A stretch of DNA of 64,000 nucleotides. It comes from Wolbachia endosymbiont (group A) of Longitarsus flavicornis (GTDB lineage Bacteria; Pseudomonadota; Alphaproteobacteria; Rickettsiales; Anaplasmataceae). The stretch lies in NCBI RefSeq assembly GCF_963931955.1, contig NZ_OZ008337.1, forward strand, positions 62,001 to 126,000. Reading direction: 5' to 3'. Positions 34,050 through 43,135 of the stretch are shown here, in pieces. The notes under the pieces are model-generated. The model saw only the letters and a program-made list of their open reading frames with translations. It searched no databases and was not told the DNA's origin. The first letter of the stretch is position 1. Every line of letters begins with the position of its first letter. The translations under genes were made by a program, and so were the position numbers.

Positions 34050-34736
34050 ATGTCAATTCTCACACAATCAGGAAGAGCAGCAATAGCAGCAAGTATAAAA
34101 GAGCAAGCTATACATCTTGCTTGGGGCAGTGGTGATGCTAATTGGGAAAGCAATCATAAAGTAGAAAAAACTTTTGCAGCTGGTAACGAAATCAAGCTTG
34201 ATCACCATCTCATTAAAGACGTAAAAGTTTTTATCGGACAAACAACTTATCAGCCAAGTATTGATTATACAGTTGATAGCAGTACTGGTGTAATTAAACG
34301 TACGGAAAATAGCTCTATTCCAGTAAGTGATAAAGTTACTGTAGATTATACTGAAAGCACACCACCTGAACCTATAAATTCTATAAAGCTCTTGAATGAA
34401 CTTGGCAGACGTACTGCAGATGAAGTACTATTCTGCATAGGTGATGAGAATGGAGAGCTTGTAACTCCTACAGGTAGGTTTAAACCATCGAATGTACCAA
34501 TCAATAATCTGTATCTTAAATTTACTTTCGATTTCACGGACGCAGCAAATCAAGTTATACGGGAATTAGGGGTTATGGTTGGTACTAAAATAAAAGAAGG
34601 ATTACCTGAAGGACAGAGATATTTCGAGCCAAAAGACGTGGAAAATCCTGGAATTTTGTTAGTTTTAGAACACACCGTACCACTTATCAGAACATCTGCA
34701 ACTCGGGAAACTTTTTCATTTGTTGTAACTTTTTGA
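34050..34736 (+). CDS. Phage structural protein, baseplate/fibre module
   Basis: 228 residues, ATG after ACAGGAG. Start MSILTQSGRAAIAASIKEQ and an interior VTVDYTE strand are typical of WO structural proteins in front of the DUF4815-type gene. No enzymatic motif. It opens a set of eleven or so closely packed plus-strand genes with short gaps or stop-start overlaps, so it is very probably part of the tail operon. Confidence 0.6.
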   Translation: MSILTQSGRAAIAASIKEQAIHLAWGSGDANWESNHKVEKTFAAGNEIKLDHHLIKDVKVFIGQTTYQPSIDYTVDSSTGVIKRTENSSIPVSDKVTVDYTESTPPEPINSIKLLNELGRRTADEVLFCIGDENGELVTPTGRFKPSNVPINNLYLKFTFDFTDAANQVIRELGVMVGTKIKEGLPEGQRYFEPKDVENPGILLVLEHTVPLIRTSATRETFSFVVTF

Positions 34737-34742
34737 AACAAA

Positions 34743-36692
34743 ATGACCTTAAATAGTTATTATAACCGCTTTAATCCTGACAAAGAATATGAGAAAAGCT
34801 TATTTCTTGCAGGAAGAGGTTTACAGTCTGCAGAATTAAATGAAACTCAGGAGTATGCTCTTTCTAAGCTTAAAGGTATAGGTGATGCAATATTTCGTGA
34901 TGGTGATGTTATAACAGGAAGCAATTGTATTATAGATAGAGAAACTGGTAAAGTTACGCTTGAATCAGGAAAAATCTATCTTCGTGGAGCAGTTAGAAAA
35001 GTCGAAAAAGAAGAATTTATTATTCCACTGAGTACCACAGTGCGTATAGGTGTTTATTACGTAGAATCTACCATTACAGAACTTGAGGACGAAAATCTTC
35101 GTGATCCTGCTGTTGGTACAAGAAACTATCAGGAAGTAGGAGCTGCAAGGCTTAAAGTTTCCACCATTTGGGGATACCAAGTAGAAAGTGTTACTGTTAA
35201 CTCTACAAATGGCGAATTTTACCCAATTTACAATATTGAAAATGGAGTATTAATAGAACATTCACCACCTCCACAAGCAAACATAGTAACTACTGCTCTT
35301 GCTCGTTATGACAAAGAAGCAAATGGTTCCTACGTTGTAAATGGTCTTGAAGTAATGTTCCTGCAAAAGGAAGAGGGAGAAGAAGGGGTAAAAAAAGGTA
35401 AAAAAGAAATATTTGTGATTAATGAGGGTAAAGCTCATGTTGATGGCTATGAGATTGAACTTCATCACAGTATTCGTGTTTCTTTTGATGAAGATCCGGA
35501 TATAAAATCAGTTGAATCAGAACCACATACTTTTCAGCCAAATAGCCAAAGAGTAATGGAACTGAAGGTGAATGATTTTCCAATAAGTGAAATTAAAAAA
35601 GTAGATATAACTGTTCAAAAAACCATTACCATTACTCATGGTTCATATTCAGGAGCTGTTGATCCAATACCTGACTCTGCAGTACTTGAAATTATTCAAA
35701 TTAAACAAGGTAATGTTATTTATGAAAATAGTGTAGATTATAAACTAAACGCAGGAAACGTTGATTGGTCATTACCAGGTAAAGAACCAGCTCCTGGAAG
35801 TAGTTATCAAATAACTTACCGCTGTCGTACTCATGTAAGTCCTGAAGATATAAGTGAAGAGGGATGCAAAGTAAAGGGAGCAGTTGATAACAGCTTGGTT
35901 TTGATTGATTACACCTGGAAAATGCCACGCTTTGATTTAATTACTATCGATAGCAAAGGGGTGGTAAGAAGAATAAAAGGAATTTCCCACTCTTGGAGAC
36001 CATCGATGCCTCAAGCACCTTCTGGACAACTTTTGCTCTGCTACATTCATCAGACATGGAAAAACGGAGAAAAAGAAGGGGTAAAAATAGTGAATAATGC
36101 TATTCATGCTGTACCGATGAATGAGCTTGAAGCAATGAAAAAAGGAATAAATGATCTTTATGCGCTGGTTGCACAGGAACGTCTACGCAGTGATGCAAAT
36201 TCAAGAGAACCTACCACCAAAAAAGGAGTATTTGTTGACCCATTCTTTGATGATGATATGCGTGATCAAGGAATTTCGCAGTCTGCAGCAATAGTAAATA
36301 GAGAGCTAGTTCTGCCAATAGATGTAGAAGTTGCAGATATTGAAAAAGGTGGGGAAAGATATCTTTTGCCATATGAACTTGAACCGGTACTGGAGCAGCT
36401 TTTACAGACTAAAGGAGAAAAGATCAATCCATATCAAGCTTTTGATCCAGTCCCGGCACAAATTACTCTAAATAAAAACATTGATCACTGGACGGAGGTA
36501 AAAACAAATTGGAAAAGTCCAGTAACCAGAGTATTTAATGTTAAAGAAACGACAGAGCTGCTGTCAAGTACTTCATACGAAACTGAATTTATGAGAGAAG
36601 CAGTACAGAATTTTGAAATTGAAGGTTTTGAGCCAGATGAAAAGCTTAAGGAAATAAAATTTGATGGCATTTCTATTATACCTATGGCATAG
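34743..36692 (+). CDS. DUF4815-like phage structural protein
   Basis: 649 residues, start 6 bases after the preceding stop. It opens with YYNRFNPDKEYEKSLFLAGRGLQSAELNETQ, a motif common to DUF4815 phage proteins at the tip or fibre module of the tail. The rest is beta-rich with many short strands. I infer a baseplate or fibre-attachment role from this and from its neighbours. Confidence 0.7.
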   Translation: MTLNSYYNRFNPDKEYEKSLFLAGRGLQSAELNETQEYALSKLKGIGDAIFRDGDVITGSNCIIDRETGKVTLESGKIYLRGAVRKVEKEEFIIPLSTTVRIGVYYVESTITELEDENLRDPAVGTRNYQEVGAARLKVSTIWGYQVESVTVNSTNGEFYPIYNIENGVLIEHSPPPQANIVTTALARYDKEANGSYVVNGLEVMFLQKEEGEEGVKKGKKEIFVINEGKAHVDGYEIELHHSIRVSFDEDPDIKSVESEPHTFQPNSQRVMELKVNDFPISEIKKVDITVQKTITITHGSYSGAVDPIPDSAVLEIIQIKQGNVIYENSVDYKLNAGNVDWSLPGKEPAPGSSYQITYRCRTHVSPEDISEEGCKVKGAVDNSLVLIDYTWKMPRFDLITIDSKGVVRRIKGISHSWRPSMPQAPSGQLLLCYIHQTWKNGEKEGVKIVNNAIHAVPMNELEAMKKGINDLYALVAQERLRSDANSREPTTKKGVFVDPFFDDDMRDQGISQSAAIVNRELVLPIDVEVADIEKGGERYLLPYELEPVLEQLLQTKGEKINPYQAFDPVPAQITLNKNIDHWTEVKTNWKSPVTRVFNVKETTELLSSTSYETEFMREAVQNFEIEGFEPDEKLKEIKFDGISIIPMA

Positions 36693-36703
36693 AGGAAAAA
36701 AAA

Positions 36704-37891
36704 GTGGAAAAAAGAGCTAACAACCAGGGAAAATTAAAGGGAAAGGTGAAAGTACCAGCAAACATTCCAGCAGGTACTAAATTAGTACAGTTTTATGGGA
36801 ATAAAGGAAGCTATGGAGAGGCAACTTATACTGGTAAAAAAACTATTACTATAGAAGAAAGAAGAAGAGTGATCGCAGCAAGAAGAGTTGATCCTTTAGC
36901 GCAAACATTTACTTTAAATGAGAGCAGACACATAGGAGGTCTAGAGTTATGGTTTATAAATAAAGGCAAAAAACGTGTTGTTGTGCAGATTAGAGAAACA
37001 GCAGTGGGAATGCCATCGCAGACTGTTATTGCTGAAAGCTATATTGAGCCGAAAGATATAAGAGTAGATGGCACAGCAACACATATAACTTGGTCACCAG
37101 TGTTTTGCCATGCAGGAGAGGAGTATGCAATAGTGCTACTTACTGATGATCCTGGTACTGCAGTAAAAATAGCAGAACTTGGCAAATATGATGCAGTAAA
37201 TAGCCGCTGGGTAACGAGTCAACCATATCAAGTAGGAGTATTACTTTCATCGAGCAATGCAAGTACCTGGACTCCACATCAAAATTTAGATTTAACGTTT
37301 CGACTACTAGCTGCAAAATTTAGTGAAGTTTCTCACGTTATTGATCTAGGAAAAGTTACAGCAAACAATACTTCAGATTTAATTATTTTGACGAACGTCG
37401 AAAAAGTAGCATTTGATACCAATGTAGAATTTATCTTAACAGATGAGGAGGGAAGAGAAAACTTTTTGTCTGATAATTTGCCACTTGCACTGCGTGAAAG
37501 ATTATCTGGAGAGCTAACAGTAAAGGCAAGCCTAAAAGGAGGGCGAGAAAAAAGTCCAGTGCTATATCCTGGGTTACAGCTAGTTATGGGTAATATAGGG
37601 GAAAAAGGAGATTATGTTACAAGAAGTATTACAGCAGGAGCTAACACTAAGATTACCATAACCTATGATGCGCTAATACCTGGCACTGCAGATGTAAAAG
37701 CATATGTGCAAAAAAATGTGGATTGGCAATTAGTAAATTTAACATCAGGAAAACCAATTGGAGAAAATTGGGTAGAGAGAACTCATGTGCTGACAAACTT
37801 TAATGGCAATGAAACAAGGATAAAATTAGTTTTAAGTGGAACGGTTGTTTATCGCCCTAAGGTAAAAAATCTCAGAGTGATTGTCACATAA
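36704..37891 (+). CDS. Phage structural protein, possibly fibre-related
   Basis: 395 residues, GTG start 11 bases after the DUF4815-like gene but in another frame. Motif VDPLAQTF followed by GGLELWF resembles the second half of DUF4815-type proteins in other phages, so the two may once have been one gene. The C-terminus is beta-rich (THVLTNFNGNETRIKLVLSG). Confidence 0.6.
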   Translation: MEKRANNQGKLKGKVKVPANIPAGTKLVQFYGNKGSYGEATYTGKKTITIEERRRVIAARRVDPLAQTFTLNESRHIGGLELWFINKGKKRVVVQIRETAVGMPSQTVIAESYIEPKDIRVDGTATHITWSPVFCHAGEEYAIVLLTDDPGTAVKIAELGKYDAVNSRWVTSQPYQVGVLLSSSNASTWTPHQNLDLTFRLLAAKFSEVSHVIDLGKVTANNTSDLIILTNVEKVAFDTNVEFILTDEEGRENFLSDNLPLALRERLSGELTVKASLKGGREKSPVLYPGLQLVMGNIGEKGDYVTRSITAGANTKITITYDALIPGTADVKAYVQKNVDWQLVNLTSGKPIGENWVERTHVLTNFNGNETRIKLVLSGTVVYRPKVKNLRVIVT

Positions 37892-38085
37892 TGACTGTTG
37901 ACCAAACCAAACGAGGATATCCACTGCCTCATCCAGAAAATATTGCAGTTCAAGATGTGGTACGTATTCGAAGAGCTATAGAAAAAATAGATGAAGATAT
38001 TACCGAAAGAGAAGATGAGCATAATCAACTAAAAAATAATTTTAAACGATTTAGATTTGAAACTTTTTTGAATTTTTGGGAATGA
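37891..38085 (+). CDS. Small phage tail-module protein
   Basis: 64 residues, start overlapping the previous stop (TAATG). Begins MTVDQTKRGYPLPHPENIA and ends in a charged helix. The stop overlaps the next start (ATGA), so it is translationally coupled to the tail protein; alternatively it is the detached head of that protein. Confidence 0.6.
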   Translation: MTVDQTKRGYPLPHPENIAVQDVVRIRRAIEKIDEDITEREDEHNQLKNNFKRFRFETFLNFWE

Positions 38086-39512
38086 AAGAAGCAATAGAAG
38101 CGTTACATAAAAGGATAAAGGATTTAGCAGTAAGTAGCACAGCTGATCAACTGGCATATCTTGCAAAATCGCTGGAATTGATAGCAGATAAAAAAGCTAT
38201 TTCTGATATTGTGCAAATGACTAAAGTAAAAGGAATAATTGATGCACTGCAAGAAAGGCTTAAGGATTTAGCAGTAAACAGTACACCAGATCAACTAGAA
38301 TATCTTGCTAAAGCATTGGAATCAATAGTAGATAAAAGTTCGGTATCTGAAATTATACAGATAACTGATGGTAAGCTAAAAGAACTTCTTGATAGTGCAA
38401 AAAAACACTTAACTGATCTGGATACTAAAAAAACTAGCTCTTTAGCAGCGATCTCTGAATCAGAGAAGCAGTTATTAAAGAGAATTGATGAAAAAGGAAC
38501 AACAAATTTATCACTACTTGATACGAGAAAGAATGCCAGTATTGCAGCAATAAATAGTGTTGGCAATGATCATAAAGATGGTCTTAAAGGTTTAGTAGAA
38601 GATTTTCGTGCTGTTAATAATGTACCATCTGGCTCATCAATTATAGGAGAAATAGAAACTCGAACTAAAAACATTTATAATGAGATAAAAACTAGAGATG
38701 ATCAACTAAGAGCGTTGCTTACAAACGAAATAAGAAAGCGCAATATGGTTGAACCAGGGTCATTACCTTTCTTATTTGGTGTACTTGGAAGAAAAAATAA
38801 TTACTTTGGCCACGGAACTTTTACAACAGAGCTTGGAAAGTGGAGTAGTGATATAACAAAAACCGACTGTATGTTGCAATTACTAGCAGGTAGCCATACA
38901 TACGATACAGATTACGTTAGTTTTTATCGGCCAAGACAACTCTATTTTATAGAGGGAAATAAAGGAACATTTATTTACGGAGAGTTATGCACAAAAAGTT
39001 TTTCGGGTAGTTATGATGAGATATACTATTACCCATATGCTGCACTTGGAGTAGTGTTTGTAAAAAATACAACGAATGTGAACATAAATAAAACAATAGA
39101 ATTTGTTGGATCATCATACTCGAGTACGGAGTATGGGGGTGCAGGACTATTTGTGGGAACACCAGATAATACTAATTCTAATAAATCAAGTATTTCAAAA
39201 ATAGTATGGAAAAATGTTTACCAATACACGAGTTCTGATAGCAAATTAGCTGGATCTGGTAATGTGGAGATTCCAGCAGGAAAAACAGTTGCAATATTAC
39301 TTTACACATCATCTTACCTATGTTCCAGAACACAAGTCAGTCAAGGTATGCTTGCATCAAATTATGTATACAACTATGGTCAATTTATTCAGTGGGGAAT
39401 ATATAACATACGTAGCAATTTTCTAACCACGGGGCTTGAAGTAGATGTAGAAAGAACGCTAAAAGCTTGGCAATGTCCTGGGTTATCTAGCACACATAAA
39501 ATTTGGCAGTGA
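38082..39512 (+). CDS. Tail fibre-like protein with tandem repeat
   Basis: 476 residues from the ATG at 38082. Two tandem units of about 48 residues (KRIKDLAVSSTADQLAYLAK and ERLKDLAVNSTPDQLEYLAK) form a coiled-coil-like shaft, then a long helical part, then a beta-rich C-terminal head (LPFLFGVLGRKNNYFGHG onward) rich in Tyr, Ser and Gly, typical of receptor-binding tips. The position between structural genes and the sheath gene fits a fibre or fibre-tip protein. Confidence 0.65.
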   Translation: MKEAIEALHKRIKDLAVSSTADQLAYLAKSLELIADKKAISDIVQMTKVKGIIDALQERLKDLAVNSTPDQLEYLAKALESIVDKSSVSEIIQITDGKLKELLDSAKKHLTDLDTKKTSSLAAISESEKQLLKRIDEKGTTNLSLLDTRKNASIAAINSVGNDHKDGLKGLVEDFRAVNNVPSGSSIIGEIETRTKNIYNEIKTRDDQLRALLTNEIRKRNMVEPGSLPFLFGVLGRKNNYFGHGTFTTELGKWSSDITKTDCMLQLLAGSHTYDTDYVSFYRPRQLYFIEGNKGTFIYGELCTKSFSGSYDEIYYYPYAALGVVFVKNTTNVNINKTIEFVGSSYSSTEYGGAGLFVGTPDNTNSNKSSISKIVWKNVYQYTSSDSKLAGSGNVEIPAGKTVAILLYTSSYLCSRTQVSQGMLASNYVYNYGQFIQWGIYNIRSNFLTTGLEVDVERTLKAWQCPGLSSTHKIWQ

Positions 39513-40090
39513 ATAAAATAGAGAGAAAAACTGTGAGCATTTACATACGTTTTGAAAACCACAAGCAGATTGAAACAACAACACTTGAAAGCAAGCCAAC
39601 TGGAAATGATTGGTATGAAGCACCAAAGAATTTTGATTGGCAAAAAAGTTATTGTTTAACAGAGGGAGGAGAAATTGCTCAGCGTACTAAAGAAGATATA
39701 CAAAAGGAGTTACTGGATAATGCGAAGCTTTGTGCATTTGATAGTATGCGTTTCTATTATGATAATCATACTCACCAATACGCAGGGCATTCTTACCAAA
39801 AAGCTAAATCTTATGAAATTCAAGCGGAAGCCGCAAAAAGCATTCTAGCAGCACCAGAATCTATGAATGAAAAGGATAAAGAAATTATAGAACCTTTAGC
39901 AAAAGTCCGTGGTATTACGGTTATTGAAATGGCAAGAATAATCGAGGAAAAAGTGAAAAAAGCAGTAAAAGCAATAGTGAAATGCGAGGAGTTGGAAGAC
40001 ATGGCCAAGAGGAAAATTGAAGAAGCTAAAAGTGAAGTAGAGCTACAGACTTTGCTCAATGATTTTAAACAAAGAATGCAAAAAAAATGA
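39509..40090 (+). CDS. Tail fibre assembly-like protein
   Basis: 193 residues, GTG start at 39509 overlapping the previous stop (GTGA). The body is helical and charged, with KSYCLTEGGEIAQRTKEDIQKELL near residue 50, reminiscent of fibre-assembly chaperones that sit after the fibre gene in P2-like phages. The stop overlaps the ATG of the sheath gene. Confidence 0.55.
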   Translation: MNKIERKTVSIYIRFENHKQIETTTLESKPTGNDWYEAPKNFDWQKSYCLTEGGEIAQRTKEDIQKELLDNAKLCAFDSMRFYYDNHTHQYAGHSYQKAKSYEIQAEAAKSILAAPESMNEKDKEIIEPLAKVRGITVIEMARIIEEKVKKAVKAIVKCEELEDMAKRKIEEAKSEVELQTLLNDFKQRMQKK

Positions 40091-41262
40091 CAGAGCAATT
40101 TTTACATGGTGTAAATGTTATTGAGGTAACCTCAGGGGCCAAGGTAGTACGCACAGCTAAATCATCAGTGATAGGTGTAATTGGTACTGCACCTGAAGCT
40201 GATGGGCAAAAATTTCCACTCAATAGTCCAGTACTAATAGCAGGAAGCTTAAAAGAAGCAGCAAAGCTTGGAAGGAGTGGCAGTTTACCTTCTGCAGTAA
40301 ATGGAATATTTCTCCAGATTGGTGCAACAGTAGTAGTTATTCGAGTTAAAGAAAGTGAAAACAGCGATCCAAAATTAAAAGAAGAAGAGACGCTGAAGAA
40401 TATAATTGGTAGAGTTGACGAAGAAACTGGAGAATATCAGGGAATTGAGGCATTTCTCAGCAGTGAAAGCATAGTTCATGTTGCGCCAAGAATACTCATT
40501 GCGCCTCAATTTACTCACCAACTACCAGAAGATGGCAAAAATCCAGTGGTTGCAGCATTAATTTCTATAGCAGAAAAATTAAGAGCTATAATAGTAGCAG
40601 ATGGTCCAAATACCAATGATGAAGAAGCAATCAAGTGGAGAAAAAGTGTAGGCAGCTCAAGAGTTTACGTAGTTGATCCTTGGGTTAAGGTATTTATTGA
40701 AGGAAAAGAAGAAATCTTGCCATCGAGTCCATTTGTAGCTGGGTTAATAGCTAAGATAGACAGCGAGCAAGGATTTTGGCATTCGCCTTCAAATAAAGAG
40801 ATAAATGGTATTGTTGGAACAAGCAGGCCTATTGATTTTACGCTCGGTAATACAAATTGTAGAGCAAACCATTTAAATGAAAATGAAGTAACAACGATAA
40901 TTCATCAAAATGGCTATAGGCTTTGGGGAAATAGAACATGTTCAAACGATTCGAAATGGGCTTTTCTATCAGTAAGGCGCACTGCAGATTTAATTAACGA
41001 TAGTTTACTTCGAGCTCATCTCTGGGCAGTTGATCGCAATATCACAAAAACTTATATAGATGATGTGATTGAGGGGGTGAATTCTTATTTGGCCAATTTA
41101 AAAGCACAAGGAGCTATTATCAGCGGAAAATGTTACGCAACTTCAGAATTAAACACACCAGCAAACATCGCAAGCGGAAAAGTATATTTTGACTTTGAGT
41201 TTACACCACCATATCCGGCTGAGCAAATAACATTCAGATCACATCTTGTAAATATAAGTTAG
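40087..41262 (+). CDS. Contractile tail sheath protein (P2 FI-like)
   Basis: 391 residues. It starts with FLHGVNVIEVTSGAKVVRT, has a GVIGTAPEA nucleotide-fold-like strand early on, and ends with the FDFEFTPPYPAEQITFRSHL strand found in P2 FI and other contractile sheaths. The start overlaps the previous stop (ATGA). The sheath wraps the tail tube and contracts at infection. Length fits the family. Confidence 0.85.
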   Translation: MTEQFLHGVNVIEVTSGAKVVRTAKSSVIGVIGTAPEADGQKFPLNSPVLIAGSLKEAAKLGRSGSLPSAVNGIFLQIGATVVVIRVKESENSDPKLKEEETLKNIIGRVDEETGEYQGIEAFLSSESIVHVAPRILIAPQFTHQLPEDGKNPVVAALISIAEKLRAIIVADGPNTNDEEAIKWRKSVGSSRVYVVDPWVKVFIEGKEEILPSSPFVAGLIAKIDSEQGFWHSPSNKEINGIVGTSRPIDFTLGNTNCRANHLNENEVTTIIHQNGYRLWGNRTCSNDSKWAFLSVRRTADLINDSLLRAHLWAVDRNITKTYIDDVIEGVNSYLANLKAQGAIISGKCYATSELNTPANIASGKVYFDFEFTPPYPAEQITFRSHLVNIS

Positions 41263-41303
41263 GAGAAAGCAAAGTGTTACCGAAAATACTGAGAAATTTT
41301 AAT

Positions 41304-42197
41304 AGACTTCTTTCAAAATTCATGTATGGAGCTCAAAATTGTGAATTGCAGCAATCAAATTAAACCTTAAACCAAAACGTTTTCGTCGGTTTCTATACCT
41401 GTCCGAGATGATTTTAAACCTTTTCAATAAGCCAATTACGTTTTCAACAATTGCCCTTTGGCTCATAAGTGCCCTGTTCTCTTTTTTTTGTTCTTTGCTT
41501 AACGGATTCTTTTTCATTTTCCTGTGCGGTAATACAACATTTTTGTGTATCTTCTGCATTCCCCTGTAGCCGGCATCAGCTAAGATTTTGGTGTCCGGTA
41601 ATATTGCTACCTTTGATTCTCTAAACATCCGAAAATCGTGTTTTCTACCATTCGAGAAAGATGTGCATATGACTTTTTTACTCTTCTTCTCTGTTACTAT
41701 TTGTGTTTTTATAGTATGCCTTTTTTTCTTTCCAGAGTAGAAGGGCTTTTGCTTTTTTTTGGTCTCTCTACTGGCGTTTCAGTTCCGTCTATTACTAAAA
41801 CTTCATATTCTACATCACTCTTTAATAGCTCTTTTTTTCCTGGTAATGCAAAATCTGGATGTTTTATTAATATGTCTTCTACCTATCTTATTATTTTAAA
41901 ACTGTTACTTTCACTCATGCCATAGCTTTGCCCAATATGAAAATATGTACGATATTCTCTTATATATTCCAGTGCCGTAAGTAGCCTGTCTTCTATGCAA
42001 AGTTTACTTTTTCTTCCACTTCTAGCTTTTTTTCTTTTATCCTCCACTTCTAGAATTTCTACCATTCGCTCAAATGTTGCTTTTTTTACCCCTGTTAAAC
42101 GTCGAAACTTTTCTCCTTCTAACTTTTCTATTTCCTTATATTTCATGCTTTCAAATACTTCATCTTACACTCCCTCTAACAATTTTGAAAGAAGTCT
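41304..42197 (-). mobile_element. IS5-family element (ISWpi1-like), copy 3
   Basis: 894 bp, same ends as copies 1 and 2, flanked by a 3-bp AAT on each side, consistent with a target duplication. It lies within the tail tube gene. Confidence 0.9.
41320..42146 (-). pseudogene. IS5-family transposase, copy 3
   Basis: Same layout as copies 1 and 2, with the same in-frame TAG. One codon differs in the first frame (LLTALEYI instead of LLMALEYI). Confidence 0.8.
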
Positions 42198-42765
42198 AAT
42201 GTATTTGTAGATGGCCGTGGTTATGCAGGAAAAATAGATGAAATAACCTTGCCGAAGCTTACCATAAAAACCGAAGAGTACAGAGCTGGTGGTATGGATA
42301 TCCCAATAAATATTGACATGGGCATGGAAAAGCTTGAAGCAGACTTTACTTTCGCTGAGTATGATTCAGAACTATTTAGACTTTTTGGCTTGATAGATGG
42401 AAATTCAGTATCTTTAACGCTCCGTGGAGGAATGCAAGGTAGTGGTAGCAATGAGGTTGAAGGAGTAATTATCAACCTTAGAGGCATATTCAAAGAATTT
42501 GATTTTGGTAGCTGGAAACCTGCTGAAAAAGCAACGCTGAAGTGTACTGTAGCTGCCCATTATTATAAACTTACGATGGGTGGTAATGAGCTGATAGAAA
42601 TCGATGCTGAAAATATGATTAGAAAGATAAATGGTGTTGATCAGATGGCCTTGCTGCAAACGGTTTTAGGAATATGAAAACTTATTTGAAATTTTATTTT
42701 TTAAGGAGAAGCATATTAAAATAACTTTAAAAGTGTAAAAATATTTTATTTTTTAGGAGAATTTT

Positions 42766-43020
42766 ATGAAAACTATAACACTAAACAACCCAATAACAGT
42801 TGATGGAATTTCTGTTTCAGAGTTATCAATGCGTGAACCTAAAGTAAGAGATTTACTTGCTATAGAACGCATAGAAGGCGAAGCTTTGAAAGAAGTAGCT
42901 TTAATTGCTAATCTAGCGTCTGTGCCAAAAGAAGTAGTTGAAGATTTATGTATTAAAGATTATGTAGAAATACAGAAGGTGCTAAAAGATTTTTTGTCGC
43001 CGCTGGAACAGAGAACTTAA
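42766..43020 (+). CDS. Tail assembly chaperone E (P2-like)
   Basis: 84 residues with a TAGGAGA site. The chaperone coats the tape-measure protein during assembly. The sequence MREPKVRDLLAIERI is typical. A slippery TTTTTTG sits at 42990-42996; shifting -1 there gives a longer E+E' product of about 129 residues that ends at 43154, overlapping the start of the tape-measure gene. This is the same arrangement as in phage P2. Confidence 0.85.
   Translation: MKTITLNNPITVDGISVSELSMREPKVRDLLAIERIEGEALKEVALIANLASVPKEVVEDLCIKDYVEIQKVLKDFLSPLEQRT
42990..42996 (+). other. -1 frameshift site for the E+E' chaperone
   Basis: The codons GAT TTT TTG form the heptamer T TTT TTG. In the -1 frame the sequence stays open through VLLLSSISGSG, DVNEFLSWVEISKG and stops at 43152-43154. 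The E' part has the compact acidic-aromatic core of T-type chaperone tails. Confidence 0.75.
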
Positions 43021-43135
43021 AGTATAATGTATTACTACTCAGTTCTATTTCAGGAAGTGGAATTGAGCAGATTACTAATATGGATGTAAATGAATTTTTA
43101 TCATGGGTAGAAATAAGTAAAGGAGTAGCAAAAAA

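Larger units (their letters stand above)
41274..42677 (+). pseudogene. Tail tube protein (P2 FII-like) interrupted by IS5
   Basis: The GTG at 41274, after an AGGAGA site, starts MLPKILRNFN; the IS5 element then follows. On the far side, reading resumes in frame after one copy of the duplicated AAT (VFVDGRGYAGKIDEITLPKL), and the remaining 150 residues (GGMDIPINIDMGME, then ADFTFAEYDSE, and WKPAEKATLKCTVAAHYYKL) match the FII tube family. Removing 41304-42200 gives a full-length gene of about 169 codons. As it stands the tube protein should not be made. Confidence 0.85.
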
